64,000 nt of DNA. Origin: Rhodanobacteraceae bacterium ZG21-1 (GTDB taxonomy: Bacteria > Pseudomonadota > Gammaproteobacteria > Xanthomonadales > Rhodanobacteraceae). The position numbers were made by a program, and so were the translations under genes. Location of the stretch: contig JAJEJU010000025.1 of the NCBI GenBank assembly GCA_021390615.1, forward strand, positions 1,612,001 through 1,676,000. Reading direction: 5' to 3'. This document shows, piece by piece, positions 17,232 to 25,920 of this stretch (positions are counted from its first letter, which is position 1; every line of letters starts with the position of its first letter). The notes under the pieces were generated by a model. The model made no database searches and was not told where the DNA came from. It saw only the letters and a program-made list of their open reading frames with translations.

Positions 17232-20135
17232 TCAGCCGTCCTTGCCGAACTTGTAGTTCGCTTCCAGATAGATGGCGCGTCCGTACACGTTGTAGTTGGT
17301 GGGGTCGTACGGCATCGAGGAGGTGCCCGGGTAGGTGTGGTCCACCGGCGGCATCTTGTTGAACAAGTTGTTCACCAGCAGCGACAGGCCGAGGTTCTTC
17401 ATCGGATTGTAGGTGACGCTGGCATTCCACAGGATCCACGGCGGCAGCTTGGCCGCACCGTCGCTGGTGTAGTTGTTGGCGACTTCGGCGGCGTAGTTCG
17501 GCGCGCTGCCGTAGCGGTTGACGTACAGCGTCGTGCTCCAGCGGTCCTTGCTCCAGGTGACCGAGGCATTCGCCTTGCTCTTGAAGTCCGAGCTCTCGCC
17601 CGGATTGGTCAGCAGGTCGATTTCCGGATCGTTCGCGTAGGGCTTGTAGGTGTGCTTGAGCAGATCCGAGTACGAGGCCGCGAAGCTCAGGCGGCCCAAA
17701 TAGCCGATGTCCTGCACGTAGTTGAAGCTGGCCGACAAGGCGTTGACCGACTCCTTGGCGATGTTGAGCTTGGGCCGCAGCACGCTGTTGATGACGCCGA
17801 GCAGGGGCACGCCGCTGTCGCTGGTGGTGCCCGGCCCGCGCTGGGCCAGTTCGAAGGCCTGCTGACAGGTGCCCGAACTGGGATCGAGCGAACCGATTTC
17901 GCACTGGTACTGGGTCTTCGACAGCTGGTCCGCGGTGAGCTGGGCGACTTCGTTGCGGATGTCCCAGTGCAGATAGTCGAGCGCCACCGACATGCGCTCG
18001 AGCGGCGCCCACACCACCCCGTAGCTCCACACCTTGGCGGTGATCGGCTTCAGCGCGGTGTTGCCGTAGGTGGTGCCTACGTATTGCTCGCTGTTGTACG
18101 GCGCCGGGCACTTCACTTCGTTGGCGCCCTGGAAGCCGAGCCGTGCGCAGTTCAGGTAGTCGTAGACACTGCTGTAGGTGGTGCTCGATCGCTGGAATTC
18201 GTCGGCCAGGGTGGGCGCCTTGAACGCGGTGCCGTAGCGGCCGCGCAGCAGCAGGCTATCGAACGGCCGGTACTCCAGGCCGATGTTGTAGGTGGGATGG
18301 CTGACGTCCTTGCCGCCCACGTGGTAGCTGTCGTAGCGACCGGATACGTCCAAAGTCAGCTGCTGCAGCAGCGGGAACTTCAGCTCGGTGGTGGCCGCGT
18401 AGCGCGAACGGTGGCCCGCGCCTGGACGCGCGCTGGAGCCCCAGAAATACGGCGCGGTGGCGCCGTTGAACAGCTTGGTGGTCTGCAGGTAGCGCGGATC
18501 GGGCGAGGAATCCCAGCCCTCGTTGCCGCCTTCCAGCACCACCGCCACGCCGGCGTCGCCGCCCGGCAGGCTGAACAGCGAAGGATTGGTCAGCTGGCCG
18601 CGCAACAGGTTGTCCCAGGTCTTGGAACGGTTGGTCGCGTAAGTGGTGAAGCTGGCGAACTGCTCCGGCGTGAGCGGGGTGTACAGCGCCGCGTAGTTCG
18701 GCTGGTAGATCGGGAAGCTGCCGTGCATGCCGAGCTGCGGGCCCATCACGTGATCGGCGAAGAACTGCTCCATCGCGCCGGACAGCTTGACGAAGTTGCG
18801 GTCCTCGAGCTGGTCGTCCGAGTGGGTGAAGCCCAGATCGTATTCCCAGCTGGACTGGCCGAAGCCGCCGCGCACGCCCAGGTTGAGCATGTAGGCGTTC
18901 TCGGTCTCCTTGTTCATGATGTGGTCGTAGCCGCCCACTTCCTCGGGCGAGAAGGCGTGCTGCAGCTGCATCTGCGAACCGCCGCCGTAGACCGGGTCCC
19001 AGAAATACTGGCCGCCGTTGGAGTCGTACACGCTGCTGCCCCAGTAGGTGGTGCCGGAGCCGTTGACGAACTTGGTTTCCTTGTAGTTGTAGAGCAGGTC
19101 GCCGTACAGCTGCACGTTGTCGCTGAGGTCGAAGGTGTTGTGCGTGTAGAGGTTGGCGGTCTTGCTGCCATTGGCCAGGGTGCCGGAGCCCGGGGTGTAC
19201 AGCGATCCGCAGTAGTAGCCGCTGCCTGGCCGGTACTGCTTGCCCTCGGTGCCGTGCCACTGACCGGCCAGGCCGGCGCATTGGTTGGGATCGAGCAGCT
19301 TGTAGCCCTTGGGCGTGCCGTCGGTGGAACGGTTGTCGACCACCAGGTAGTCGCGCGAGGCCAGCGCCGGGCTGGTGCCCTTGTCGTAGTACTGCCGGGT
19401 CAGCGCGCGGTCGCTGCGCCACATCGGCTGGATGCTCTCGAACTGCACGCCCACCAGGGAATTCCAGCGGCCCAGGTTGAAGCTGTCGGCGAAGCTGATG
19501 CGCCGGTCGGCGCCGCCGCCGTCGGAGTACCAGCCGTAGCGCACGTCCACGATCGGCGCGTCGACATGCTTCTTCAGCACGATGTTGATCACGCCGGCGA
19601 TCGCGTCCGAACCGTACAGCGAAGACTGGCCGCCCGGCAGGATGTCGATGTGATCGACCATGTCGGCCGGGATGCCGCTGATGTTGTTGAACGCCTGGCT
19701 GCCGTTGTACAGGCCAGGGAAGTTGCCCATCGGGCGGCCGTCGATCAGGTACTTGGTGAAGCCCACCGGCAGGCCGAACATGCTCAGCGACTGCGCCGCG
19801 GGAGTGATCGAGTTGGTGCTCTGCGCGCCCAGCACCGAGCCGGTCGCGAACGAGGACTGCTGCAGCGCCTCGGCCACGGTGGCGAAGCCGCGCTGCTTCA
19901 TCTGCTCGCTGGTGATCGTATAGACCGGCTGCGCCGTCTCGATCTGGGTCTGCGGAATCAGCGAGCCGGTCACGGTGACCGCCTCCAGCTTCTTGGCCTT
20001 CTTCTGGTCGGCCGCGGTGTCCGCCTGCGCCTGGTCGGCGTTCTGCGCGTCTTGCGGCGCGGCGGCCGCATGAATCATCGGGCAAGCGCCCACCAGGGCC
20101 GCCCATACGGCGACCGTCAGTTTGGACTTCGTCAT
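17232..20135 (-). CDS. TonB-dependent outer membrane receptor
   Basis: A 967-residue outer membrane beta-barrel receptor. A signal peptide (MTKSKLTVAVWAALVGACPMIHA) precedes a spacer rich in Ala, Asp and Gln. A TonB-box-like EAVTVTG is at 51-57. The plug domain follows with VYTITSEQMKQRGFATVAEAL and RYLIDGRPMGNF-like segments, and the barrel ends on aromatic residues (AIYLEANYKFGKDG) as expected for BAM recognition (final Phe/Tyr strand). Substrate cannot be read from sequence; the Asn/Tyr/Gly-rich barrel suits the large 'peptide or glycan' receptors common in Xanthomonadales. It is monocistronic, with a 347-base upstream gap. Confidence 0.93.
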   Translation of the reverse strand: MTKSKLTVAVWAALVGACPMIHAAAAPQDAQNADQAQADTAADQKKAKKLEAVTVTGSLIPQTQIETAQPVYTITSEQMKQRGFATVAEALQQSSFATGSVLGAQSTNSITPAAQSLSMFGLPVGFTKYLIDGRPMGNFPGLYNGSQAFNNISGIPADMVDHIDILPGGQSSLYGSDAIAGVINIVLKKHVDAPIVDVRYGWYSDGGGADRRISFADSFNLGRWNSLVGVQFESIQPMWRSDRALTRQYYDKGTSPALASRDYLVVDNRSTDGTPKGYKLLDPNQCAGLAGQWHGTEGKQYRPGSGYYCGSLYTPGSGTLANGSKTANLYTHNTFDLSDNVQLYGDLLYNYKETKFVNGSGTTYWGSSVYDSNGGQYFWDPVYGGGSQMQLQHAFSPEEVGGYDHIMNKETENAYMLNLGVRGGFGQSSWEYDLGFTHSDDQLEDRNFVKLSGAMEQFFADHVMGPQLGMHGSFPIYQPNYAALYTPLTPEQFASFTTYATNRSKTWDNLLRGQLTNPSLFSLPGGDAGVAVVLEGGNEGWDSSPDPRYLQTTKLFNGATAPYFWGSSARPGAGHRSRYAATTELKFPLLQQLTLDVSGRYDSYHVGGKDVSHPTYNIGLEYRPFDSLLLRGRYGTAFKAPTLADEFQRSSTTYSSVYDYLNCARLGFQGANEVKCPAPYNSEQYVGTTYGNTALKPITAKVWSYGVVWAPLERMSVALDYLHWDIRNEVAQLTADQLSKTQYQCEIGSLDPSSGTCQQAFELAQRGPGTTSDSGVPLLGVINSVLRPKLNIAKESVNALSASFNYVQDIGYLGRLSFAASYSDLLKHTYKPYANDPEIDLLTNPGESSDFKSKANASVTWSKDRWSTTLYVNRYGSAPNYAAEVANNYTSDGAAKLPPWILWNASVTYNPMKNLGLSLLVNNLFNKMPPVDHTYPGTSSMPYDPTNYNVYGRAIYLEANYKFGKDG

Positions 20136-20482
20136 CGAATTTCCCCTACACCATCCAGATCAACGAGCGGCTATCACCTGGGGTACGCCGCGGCGACCGA
20201 CAAGAATTTACGCAGTGCTCACAAAGGCGTCACATATTCGTAATTTCTTGCCGAATCGAATGTGTAACACGTTTATCTTTTGCATGTAAACAGTGGTACA
20301 TCCTTGATGCGCGACGTGAGGCAGGCAGACGCAATATCTTGCCGCCCAGCAGCGTGATTCGATCGGCCTGCCGCGCACGCTTGTTCGAGCGCGGCAGGCA
20401 GGTCCACGGCTGTCGACATCGGCAAGGCAGACTGGCCCACGCCCCCATTGCGGCGGCGCGGCGGCGGCTTCGGCGGGAAAGC
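20136..20482. other. Gene-free stretch upstream of the TonB receptor
   Basis: It holds the receptor's promoter region, which is AT-richer around 20200-20300. A GGGGAAATTC ribosome site lies directly before the receptor start. I see no coding sequence or convincing operator. The left part of the stretch abuts the 3' end of the permease gene. Confidence 0.5.
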
Positions 20483-21511
20483 TCAGATCAGGCCGTGCTG
20501 CTCCAGCTCGCTCTTCAGATAGGCGTAGTAGATCGGCGCCGCGATCAGGCCGGGCAGGCCGAACATCGCTTCCACCACCAGCATCGCCAGCAGCAGTTCC
20601 CAAGCACGCGCGCGGATCTGCGTGCCGACGATGCGCGCGTTGAGGAAATACTCCAGCTTGTGGATCACGATCAGGAAGCCCAGCGCCGCCACGCCCACCC
20701 CCAGCGACACCGACAGCCCGGCGACGGTGATCGCCGTGTTGGAGATCAGATTGCCGATCACCGGCAGCAGGCCGACCACGAAGGTGACCACCACCAGGGT
20801 CTTGGCCAGCGGCACGTGGATGCCCATCAAGGGCAGCACGCCGAGCAGGAACACCCCGGTCAGCGCGGTGTTGAACAGCGAGATCTTGATCTGCGCGAAC
20901 ACGATGTTGTGGAACGCCTCGACCAGCTTCTGGCAGCGCGCGCTCAGCGCCGCGGCCAGCGACCCCATCTGGTGAGTCGGGCGGGTGCGACTGAGCGCCA
21001 CGATCGCGCCCAGCACCAGGCCGATCAGGATGTGCACCAGCGCCCGCGCAGTCTGCTTGCCGGCCAGCTGCAGGCTGGCGGCGTGCTTGCGGGTCAGGTC
21101 CATCGCCATCACGCGCAGATCGTCCACGCTGTCGGGCAGCCAGGCCACCAGCGAAGGCGGCAGCTGCTGGCGCGCCCTATCCACCAGGGGCATCAGCTGC
21201 TGTTGCCAGAGCAGTTCGGGGTTGCCGATCTCGTTGCGGAAAAAGCTGATCGCGCCCAGCGTAAGCAGGATCAGCAGGCTGGCCACCAGCACGCCCAGCA
21301 CGGCCACCACCAGCACGCGCGCGCGGTCGCTGGGCATGTGCTTGCCGAACAGCGGTGCGATGGCGTGCACCAGGGTGTAGACCAGCAGCCCCGCCAGCAG
21401 GGCCGGCAGCAGCTGCAGGCGCAGGATCAGCCACAGGGCCACACCCATCAGCACGTAGCTGGCGAGCGGCACGTAGCGCGGCGGCGGCGGAGAAGAAACA
21501 GTCGTTTCCAT
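20483..21511 (-). CDS. AI-2E/PerM (UPF0118) family membrane permease
   Basis: A 342-residue polytopic inner membrane protein with about eight hydrophobic segments, arranged as in the TqsA/YhhT/PerM family. The conserved middle block is FNTALTGVFLLGVLPLMGI and the later VGLLPVIGNLISNT, both strongly typical. The central soluble loop (about residues 95-150) is also a family trait. Members are linked to AI-2 export or Na+/H+ antiport; the substrate here is unknown. The start at 21511 was chosen because it precedes the first membrane segment closely; longer forms have no ribosome site. Confidence 0.88.
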   Translation of the reverse strand: METTVSSPPPPRYVPLASYVLMGVALWLILRLQLLPALLAGLLVYTLVHAIAPLFGKHMPSDRARVLVVAVLGVLVASLLILLTLGAISFFRNEIGNPELLWQQQLMPLVDRARQQLPPSLVAWLPDSVDDLRVMAMDLTRKHAASLQLAGKQTARALVHILIGLVLGAIVALSRTRPTHQMGSLAAALSARCQKLVEAFHNIVFAQIKISLFNTALTGVFLLGVLPLMGIHVPLAKTLVVVTFVVGLLPVIGNLISNTAITVAGLSVSLGVGVAALGFLIVIHKLEYFLNARIVGTQIRARAWELLLAMLVVEAMFGLPGLIAAPIYYAYLKSELEQHGLI

Positions 21512-21652
21512 GCGAAAGCAGCCTGATGGTGAGCCCGGCAGCCTCGCCGGGACGGGAACGGAGCAAGCAATGTACGCCAGCCGACGCCGATCGAGGCCGC
21601 CGGCCGTCGCCGGTGTAGACGTCAACACCCGACGATAACGGACACTTGGGGG

Positions 21653-21678
21653 CACCGGCCGGGTTTGCCATGCCGGTG
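21653..21678. other. Hairpin in the divergent perM-phosphatase intergenic region
   Basis: CACCGGC at 21653-21659 pairs with GCCGGTG at 21672-21678 across a 12-base loop. It lies about 50 bases upstream of the phosphatase start, in the shared promoter region. Role unknown. Confidence 0.35.
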
Positions 21679-21729
21679 TCGTAAACTTTGGCGAAGCTTC
21701 CGTCTCGTTTGTGTCATTCAGGGGTCCCC

Positions 21730-22650
21730 ATGTCCAGATATCTGCCGGCGTCGCTCGCCGCCTTCGCCTTGCTCGCCGGCTGCGCCGCCGCGCCGGCCAG
21801 CCACACCGCGTCGACGACCGCCTCCGCGGCTGCGCCGGCCGCCCCGGCGAGCGCGACCGCCCCGGTCGCCGCCGCCACGCCCGCCGATGACAACCTCAAT
21901 GCCACGGCGTGGACGCAAACCGCGCTGGAGCACGACCTGATCTATGTGCAGACCTACCGCGACGCCCAGGCGCACCTGCTGGCCGCCCTGAAGGACCCGC
22001 GCTGGGACGCCCTGCCCAAGGAAGACCGCACCACCCCGCTGAAGGGGCTCAAGCCGGCCGTGGTGCTGGACATCGACGAGACCGTGCTGGACAACTCGCC
22101 CTACCAGGCGCGCCTGGTGCGCAGCGGCGGCGAGTTCAACGAGGCCGACTGGGCCGCGTGGTGCAAGGAAGAAAAGGCGCGCGCCCTGCCCGGCGCGGTC
22201 GAGTTCGCCCAGTTCGCGGCCAAGCACGGCGTGGCGGTGATCTACCTGTCCAACCGCGCCAAGGACCTCGACCAGGCCACCTTGTCCAACCTGCGCAAGG
22301 TCGGCATGCCGGTGGCCGGGCCGGACGCCTTCCTCGGCCTGGGCACTTTCGTCGAGGGTTGCGAGCAAGCCGGCAGCGAGAAGAACTGCCGCCGCCAGCG
22401 GGTCGGCCAGCACTACCGCGTGCTGATGCAGATGGGCGACCAGCTCGGCGACTTCATCAGCATCTACGGCAATACCGCCGCCGCACGCGAGAAGGCCATG
22501 GCGCCTTACGAGTCGTGGATCGGCACGCGCTGGTTCGTGCTGCCCAACCCCACCTACGGCGCCTGGGAGTCGGCCTTGTTCAACAGCGACTACACGGCCC
22601 CGCGCGAGCAGCGCCGCAAGCAGAAGATCGATGCCTTGCGCATCGATTGA
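21730..22650 (+). CDS. Class C acid phosphatase, 5'-nucleotidase lipoprotein e(P4) family
   Basis: A 306-residue outer-membrane-type lipoprotein. The lipobox LAGC gives Cys18 as the lipidated residue, followed by an Ala/Pro-rich linker to about residue 55. The HAD catalytic motif DIDET is at 114-118 (nucleophile Asp114) and FLGLGTFVEGCEQ and YGNTAA motifs follow in the later domain. The family dephosphorylates nucleotides and related phosphomonoesters at the cell surface. The ATG at 21730 is preferred over an upstream ATG because it starts the signal peptide. Confidence 0.93.
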   Translation: MSRYLPASLAAFALLAGCAAAPASHTASTTASAAAPAAPASATAPVAAATPADDNLNATAWTQTALEHDLIYVQTYRDAQAHLLAALKDPRWDALPKEDRTTPLKGLKPAVVLDIDETVLDNSPYQARLVRSGGEFNEADWAAWCKEEKARALPGAVEFAQFAAKHGVAVIYLSNRAKDLDQATLSNLRKVGMPVAGPDAFLGLGTFVEGCEQAGSEKNCRRQRVGQHYRVLMQMGDQLGDFISIYGNTAAAREKAMAPYESWIGTRWFVLPNPTYGAWESALFNSDYTAPREQRRKQKIDALRID

Positions 22651-22720
22651 TATTGTTACAAATCAATCATTTAAATAATCAAGCAAAAGTGTTGCCTTAG
22701 ATTTAACGAGGAAGTAAGAT
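22651..22720. other. AT-rich patch after the phosphatase gene
   Basis: About 70 bases immediately downstream of the stop are markedly AT-rich (runs such as ATTTAAATAATC), in sharp contrast to their high-GC surroundings. There is no reading frame. It may act as an insulator, a protein-binding site or a remnant of foreign DNA. Confidence 0.4.
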
Positions 22721-22789
22721 GCCTCCGCCAACCCTGCTGACCTTCCAAAGCGCAGGCAAGGCCATTTCCCTTCCGGCCCTGCCGGATTT

Positions 22790-22826
22790 CCCCGTGCGGC
22801 CTGCCGGCCCGCGGGGTTTTCTTTTT
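22790..22826 (+). terminator. Rho-independent terminator before plsB
   Basis: A GC-rich hairpin beginning CCCCG at 22790 and closing CGGGG at 22816 is followed by TTTTCTTTTT (22817-22826). It would stop transcription from the phosphatase gene. Its T run also overlaps the place where a plsB -35 would be expected. Confidence 0.8.
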
Positions 22827-22845
22827 CAGGGGTGCGCACGCGCCC

Positions 22846-22851
22846 TACAAT
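22846..22851 (+). promoter_or_regulatory. Candidate -10 (TACAAT) of plsB, leaderless geometry
   Basis: TACAAT ends six bases before the plsB ATG and no Shine-Dalgarno sequence is present. A poor -35 (TTTTCA) could be formed 17 bases upstream by the end of the terminator T run. Confidence 0.5.
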
Positions 22852-22857
22852 GACCGC

Positions 22858-25527
22858 ATGCCGAATATTCCGACCGCGGACCCCGCCGCCCGTAGCCGTG
22901 CCCCCTGGTGGTTCAACCTGAGCGGACACCTGCTCGAGCCGTGGGTGCGCATCCGCCGCGACCCGGCCGAGCCGGCGACCCTGCTCAAACCGGACACGCC
23001 GGCCTGCTACGTGATCGAGCGCGACGGCCTGTCCGACCAGCTGATCCTGGAGCGCGCCTGCCGCGAGGCCGGCCTGCCCAGCCCGATGCAGCCGCTGCCC
23101 GGCACCCGCCGCCGCCGCTCGCTGTTCGCGCTGGCACGGCGCGACGGCCGCCTGCTCGGACGCGACCGCAGCCGCCCGCCGCACGAGCTGCTGAGCCAAC
23201 TGGCGCGCCTGCTGGAAACCGATCCGGAACGCGACGTCCAACTGGTGCCGGTGTCGATCTACGTGGGCCGCGCGCCGAACCGCGACAGCGGCTGGTTCCG
23301 CGTGCTGTTCTCGGAAAACTGGGTGATGGTGGGCCGCTTCCGCCGCATGCTGGCGCTGCTGCTCAACGGGCGCGACACGGTGGTGCACTTCTCCGCGCCG
23401 ATCTCGCTGCGCCAGGTGCTGGCCGAGAACGCCGGCGCCCCGCCCGAGCGCTTCGCGCGCAAGATCGCGCGAGTGCTGCGCACCCACTTCCGGCGCATCC
23501 GCGCGGCGGTGATCGGGCCGGACCTGTCGCACCGGCGCACCATGGTCGACGCCGTGCTCAACGCCGAGCCGGTACGCGCGGCGATCGCCTCCACCGCGAC
23601 CAAGGACGGCATCAGCTACGCCAAGGCCTGGCAGCGCGCGCACAAGATGGTGCTGGAGATCTCCGCCGACTACTCGCACCCGGTGGTGCGCTCGCTGTCG
23701 TTCCTGCTGGCCAACTTCTGGAACAAGCTGTACGACGGCATCGCCATGCACCACTTCGACAAGGCGCGCGCCGCGACGCCCGGCTACGAAGTGGTCTACG
23801 TGCCCAGCCACCGCAGTCACGCCGACTACCTGCTGCTCAGCTACCAGCTGCACATTTCCGGCGTGGTGGTGCCGCACATCGCCGCCGGCGTGAACCTCAA
23901 CCTGCCGGGGGTAGGGCCGATCCTGCGCCGCGGCGGCGCGTTCTTTCTGCGCCGCAGCTTCACCGGCAACCCGCTGTACTCGGTGGTGTTCAAGGAATAC
24001 CTGGCGCAGCTGATCGACCGCGGCGTGCCGATCGAATACTTCATCGAGGGCGGCCGCTCGCGCACCGGGCGCCTGCTGGCGCCGCGCGCCGGCATGCTGG
24101 CGATGACCGTGCGCGCCTTCCTGCGCGCGCCGCGCCGGCCGGTGCTGTTCCAGCCGGTCTACATCGGCTACGAGAAGCTGATGGAGGGCAAGTCCTATAC
24201 CGGCGAGCTGAGCGGCAAGCCGAAGGAAAAGGAATCCCTGCTCGGCCTGCTGCGCGGCCTGAAAGTGCTGCGCCAGCGCTACGGCCACGTGGCACTGAAC
24301 TTCGGCGAGCCGATCGCGCTGACTCCGCTGCTCGACGCCGCCAGCGCCGACTGGCGCAGCGAGGCAGCCGACCCGGAGGCCAAGCCGGAATGGCTGCGCC
24401 AGATGGTCGACAAGCTGTCCGAGCAGATCCAGGTCAACATCAACCGCGCCGCCGACGTGAACCCGATCAACCTGCTTGCACTGGCCCTGCTGGCCACGCC
24501 CAAGCACGCGATGGCGGAACAGGACCTGCTGGCCCAGCTGGAGCTGTCCAAGGCGCTGGTCGAGGAACTGCCCTACTCCGACCGCGTCACCCTGACCCCG
24601 ATGAATCCCGCGGCAATCGTCGCCTACGGCGAGCAGATGGGCTGGATCCGCCGCGTGCGGCATCCGCTCGGCGACGTGCTGGTGGCCGACGACGAGCAGG
24701 CCGTGCTGCTCAGCTACTTCCGCAACAACGTGCTGCACCTCACCGCCACCGCGGCCTGGGTGGCCTGCTGCTTCCTCAACAACCGGCGCATGACGCGCGC
24801 CTCGGTGGTGCGACTGGGCCGCATCATCTACCCGTTCATCCAGGGCGAGCTGTTCCTGCCCTGGGACGACGAGGGCTTCGCTGCGCAGGTGCAGGCCGCC
24901 ATCGACTTCTACGTGCGCCGCGGCCTGCTCGAATCGCTCAACGATGGCCGCGTGCTGGAACGCAGCGCGGGCCAGGAAGACGGCGCCTACCAGCTCAAGG
25001 TGATCGCGCGCAGCCTGATCCAGGCCTTCGAGCGCTACTACATCACCCTGGCCACGCTGGCCAAGCACGGGCCGCACACGATCACCGCCGCCGAGCTGGA
25101 GAACGCCTGCGCGCTGACCGCGCAGCGGTTGAGCCTGCTCGACGAGCTGTCCGCGCCGGAGTTCTTCGACAAGGCGCTGTTCCGCGGCTTCATCCAGAAA
25201 CTACGCGAGCGCCAGGTGGTGTGGACCGACGACGACGGCAAGCTGGACTACCAGCCGGCGCTGGAAGACATGGTGCGCGACGCCAGGGTGATCCTGGCCC
25301 GCGAGGTGCGCCACTCGATCCTCAAGATCACCGGCGGCGACGGCGACAAGGAACCGCGCGCCGAGGCAGTGCCACCCACGCCCATGCCCGTCGAAGCGAC
25401 GCCGGCCCAGCCCGAACCGGCCACGGCAACGGCCGAGCCGAATACCAGCGAAGAGCTGCACGAGCGCCACGTCGCCGCCGAGCACCACGAGCACGAACAC
25501 GCGCCGGGCAGCCATCGGCAGGACTGA
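22858..25527 (+). CDS. plsB: Glycerol-3-phosphate 1-O-acyltransferase
   Basis: An 889-residue inner-membrane enzyme that acylates glycerol 3-phosphate at sn-1, the first step of phospholipid synthesis. The catalytic motif I is HRSHAD at residues 318-323, motif II FFLRRSF follows near 362, and motif III FIEGGRSRTGR near 397. It is longer than E. coli PlsB (about 807 residues): the excess is mostly a low-complexity Glu/Pro/His-rich C-terminal tail from about residue 833, ending in a His-rich EHHEHEH stretch. Lone gene. Confidence 0.96.
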   Translation: MPNIPTADPAARSRAPWWFNLSGHLLEPWVRIRRDPAEPATLLKPDTPACYVIERDGLSDQLILERACREAGLPSPMQPLPGTRRRRSLFALARRDGRLLGRDRSRPPHELLSQLARLLETDPERDVQLVPVSIYVGRAPNRDSGWFRVLFSENWVMVGRFRRMLALLLNGRDTVVHFSAPISLRQVLAENAGAPPERFARKIARVLRTHFRRIRAAVIGPDLSHRRTMVDAVLNAEPVRAAIASTATKDGISYAKAWQRAHKMVLEISADYSHPVVRSLSFLLANFWNKLYDGIAMHHFDKARAATPGYEVVYVPSHRSHADYLLLSYQLHISGVVVPHIAAGVNLNLPGVGPILRRGGAFFLRRSFTGNPLYSVVFKEYLAQLIDRGVPIEYFIEGGRSRTGRLLAPRAGMLAMTVRAFLRAPRRPVLFQPVYIGYEKLMEGKSYTGELSGKPKEKESLLGLLRGLKVLRQRYGHVALNFGEPIALTPLLDAASADWRSEAADPEAKPEWLRQMVDKLSEQIQVNINRAADVNPINLLALALLATPKHAMAEQDLLAQLELSKALVEELPYSDRVTLTPMNPAAIVAYGEQMGWIRRVRHPLGDVLVADDEQAVLLSYFRNNVLHLTATAAWVACCFLNNRRMTRASVVRLGRIIYPFIQGELFLPWDDEGFAAQVQAAIDFYVRRGLLESLNDGRVLERSAGQEDGAYQLKVIARSLIQAFERYYITLATLAKHGPHTITAAELENACALTAQRLSLLDELSAPEFFDKALFRGFIQKLRERQVVWTDDDGKLDYQPALEDMVRDARVILAREVRHSILKITGGDGDKEPRAEAVPPTPMPVEATPAQPEPATATAEPNTSEELHERHVAAEHHEHEHAPGSHRQD

Positions 25528-25573
25528 GCACACTCGAACCCGGCTGGAGCCTGCTCACGATCTCCAGGCGCTT

Positions 25574-25698
25574 CGTGCCAGAAGGGCAGCCTGTGCCAGA
25601 AGGGCACCCTGTGCCAAAACAGGCACCTCATGCAAGAACGGGCACCTTGTGCCAGCACAGGCACTCTGCGCCAGAACGGGCACCTTGCGCCGGAAGCG
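25574..25698. repeat. Array of six to seven 18-19-bp imperfect repeats
   Basis: Head-to-tail units close to TGTGCCAGAACGGGCACC begin at 25574, 25592, 25610, 25628, 25647 and 25666, with a decayed seventh at 25685. Each unit is itself a small inverted repeat (GTGCC near one end, GGCAC near the other). There is no spacer, so it is not a CRISPR array. Confidence 0.85.
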
Positions 25699-25838
25699 GT
25701 TTGCGCGCAGGCCAAGGAAGATCGAAAGGGTAGCCGTCGATCCACGGCGGAAATGACCTTGGGAGGCGCGCAAGCCGACCGGACCCGACGGGTCGCCATC
25801 GAGTGATCGCCATCACGGCCACGCGCGGTTTGACCTGA
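25692..25838 (-). repeat. Dispersed intergenic repeat, copy A
   Basis: On the minus strand this stretch matches 38020-38167 (plus). Shared blocks include ATGGCGACCC, CCGCC-TGGATCGACG, CTTCCT and CCTGCGC..AAACCG in the same order. The last ~60 bases are the best conserved. Neither copy lies in a recognisable gene. Confidence 0.65.
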
Positions 25839-25920
25839 CTACTCGTCAGGCTGGCGCCGCGCAAAACCACTCCCGGTCACGCCATGACAACGCGAACTGC
25901 CTGCGGATCGCGAGCAGGCT

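Larger units (their letters stand above)
25528..25920. other. Gene-free stretch between plsB and the LysR gene
   Basis: It contains the 18-19-base repeat array (25574-25698), directly followed by one copy of a dispersed intergenic repeat (25692-25838, minus orientation). The rest, up to the stop of the convergent LysR gene, shows no gene. Confidence 0.6.

Noticed and set aside
17181-20243. A 1020-codon frame antisense to the TonB receptor
   Set aside because: Codon-composition shadow of a GC-rich gene; Val/Gly/Gln-rich with no motif, whereas the minus strand has a full TonB receptor.
25574-25698. CRISPR array
   Set aside because: The units are 18-19 bases with no unique spacers and no cas genes nearby, so it is a tandem repeat only.
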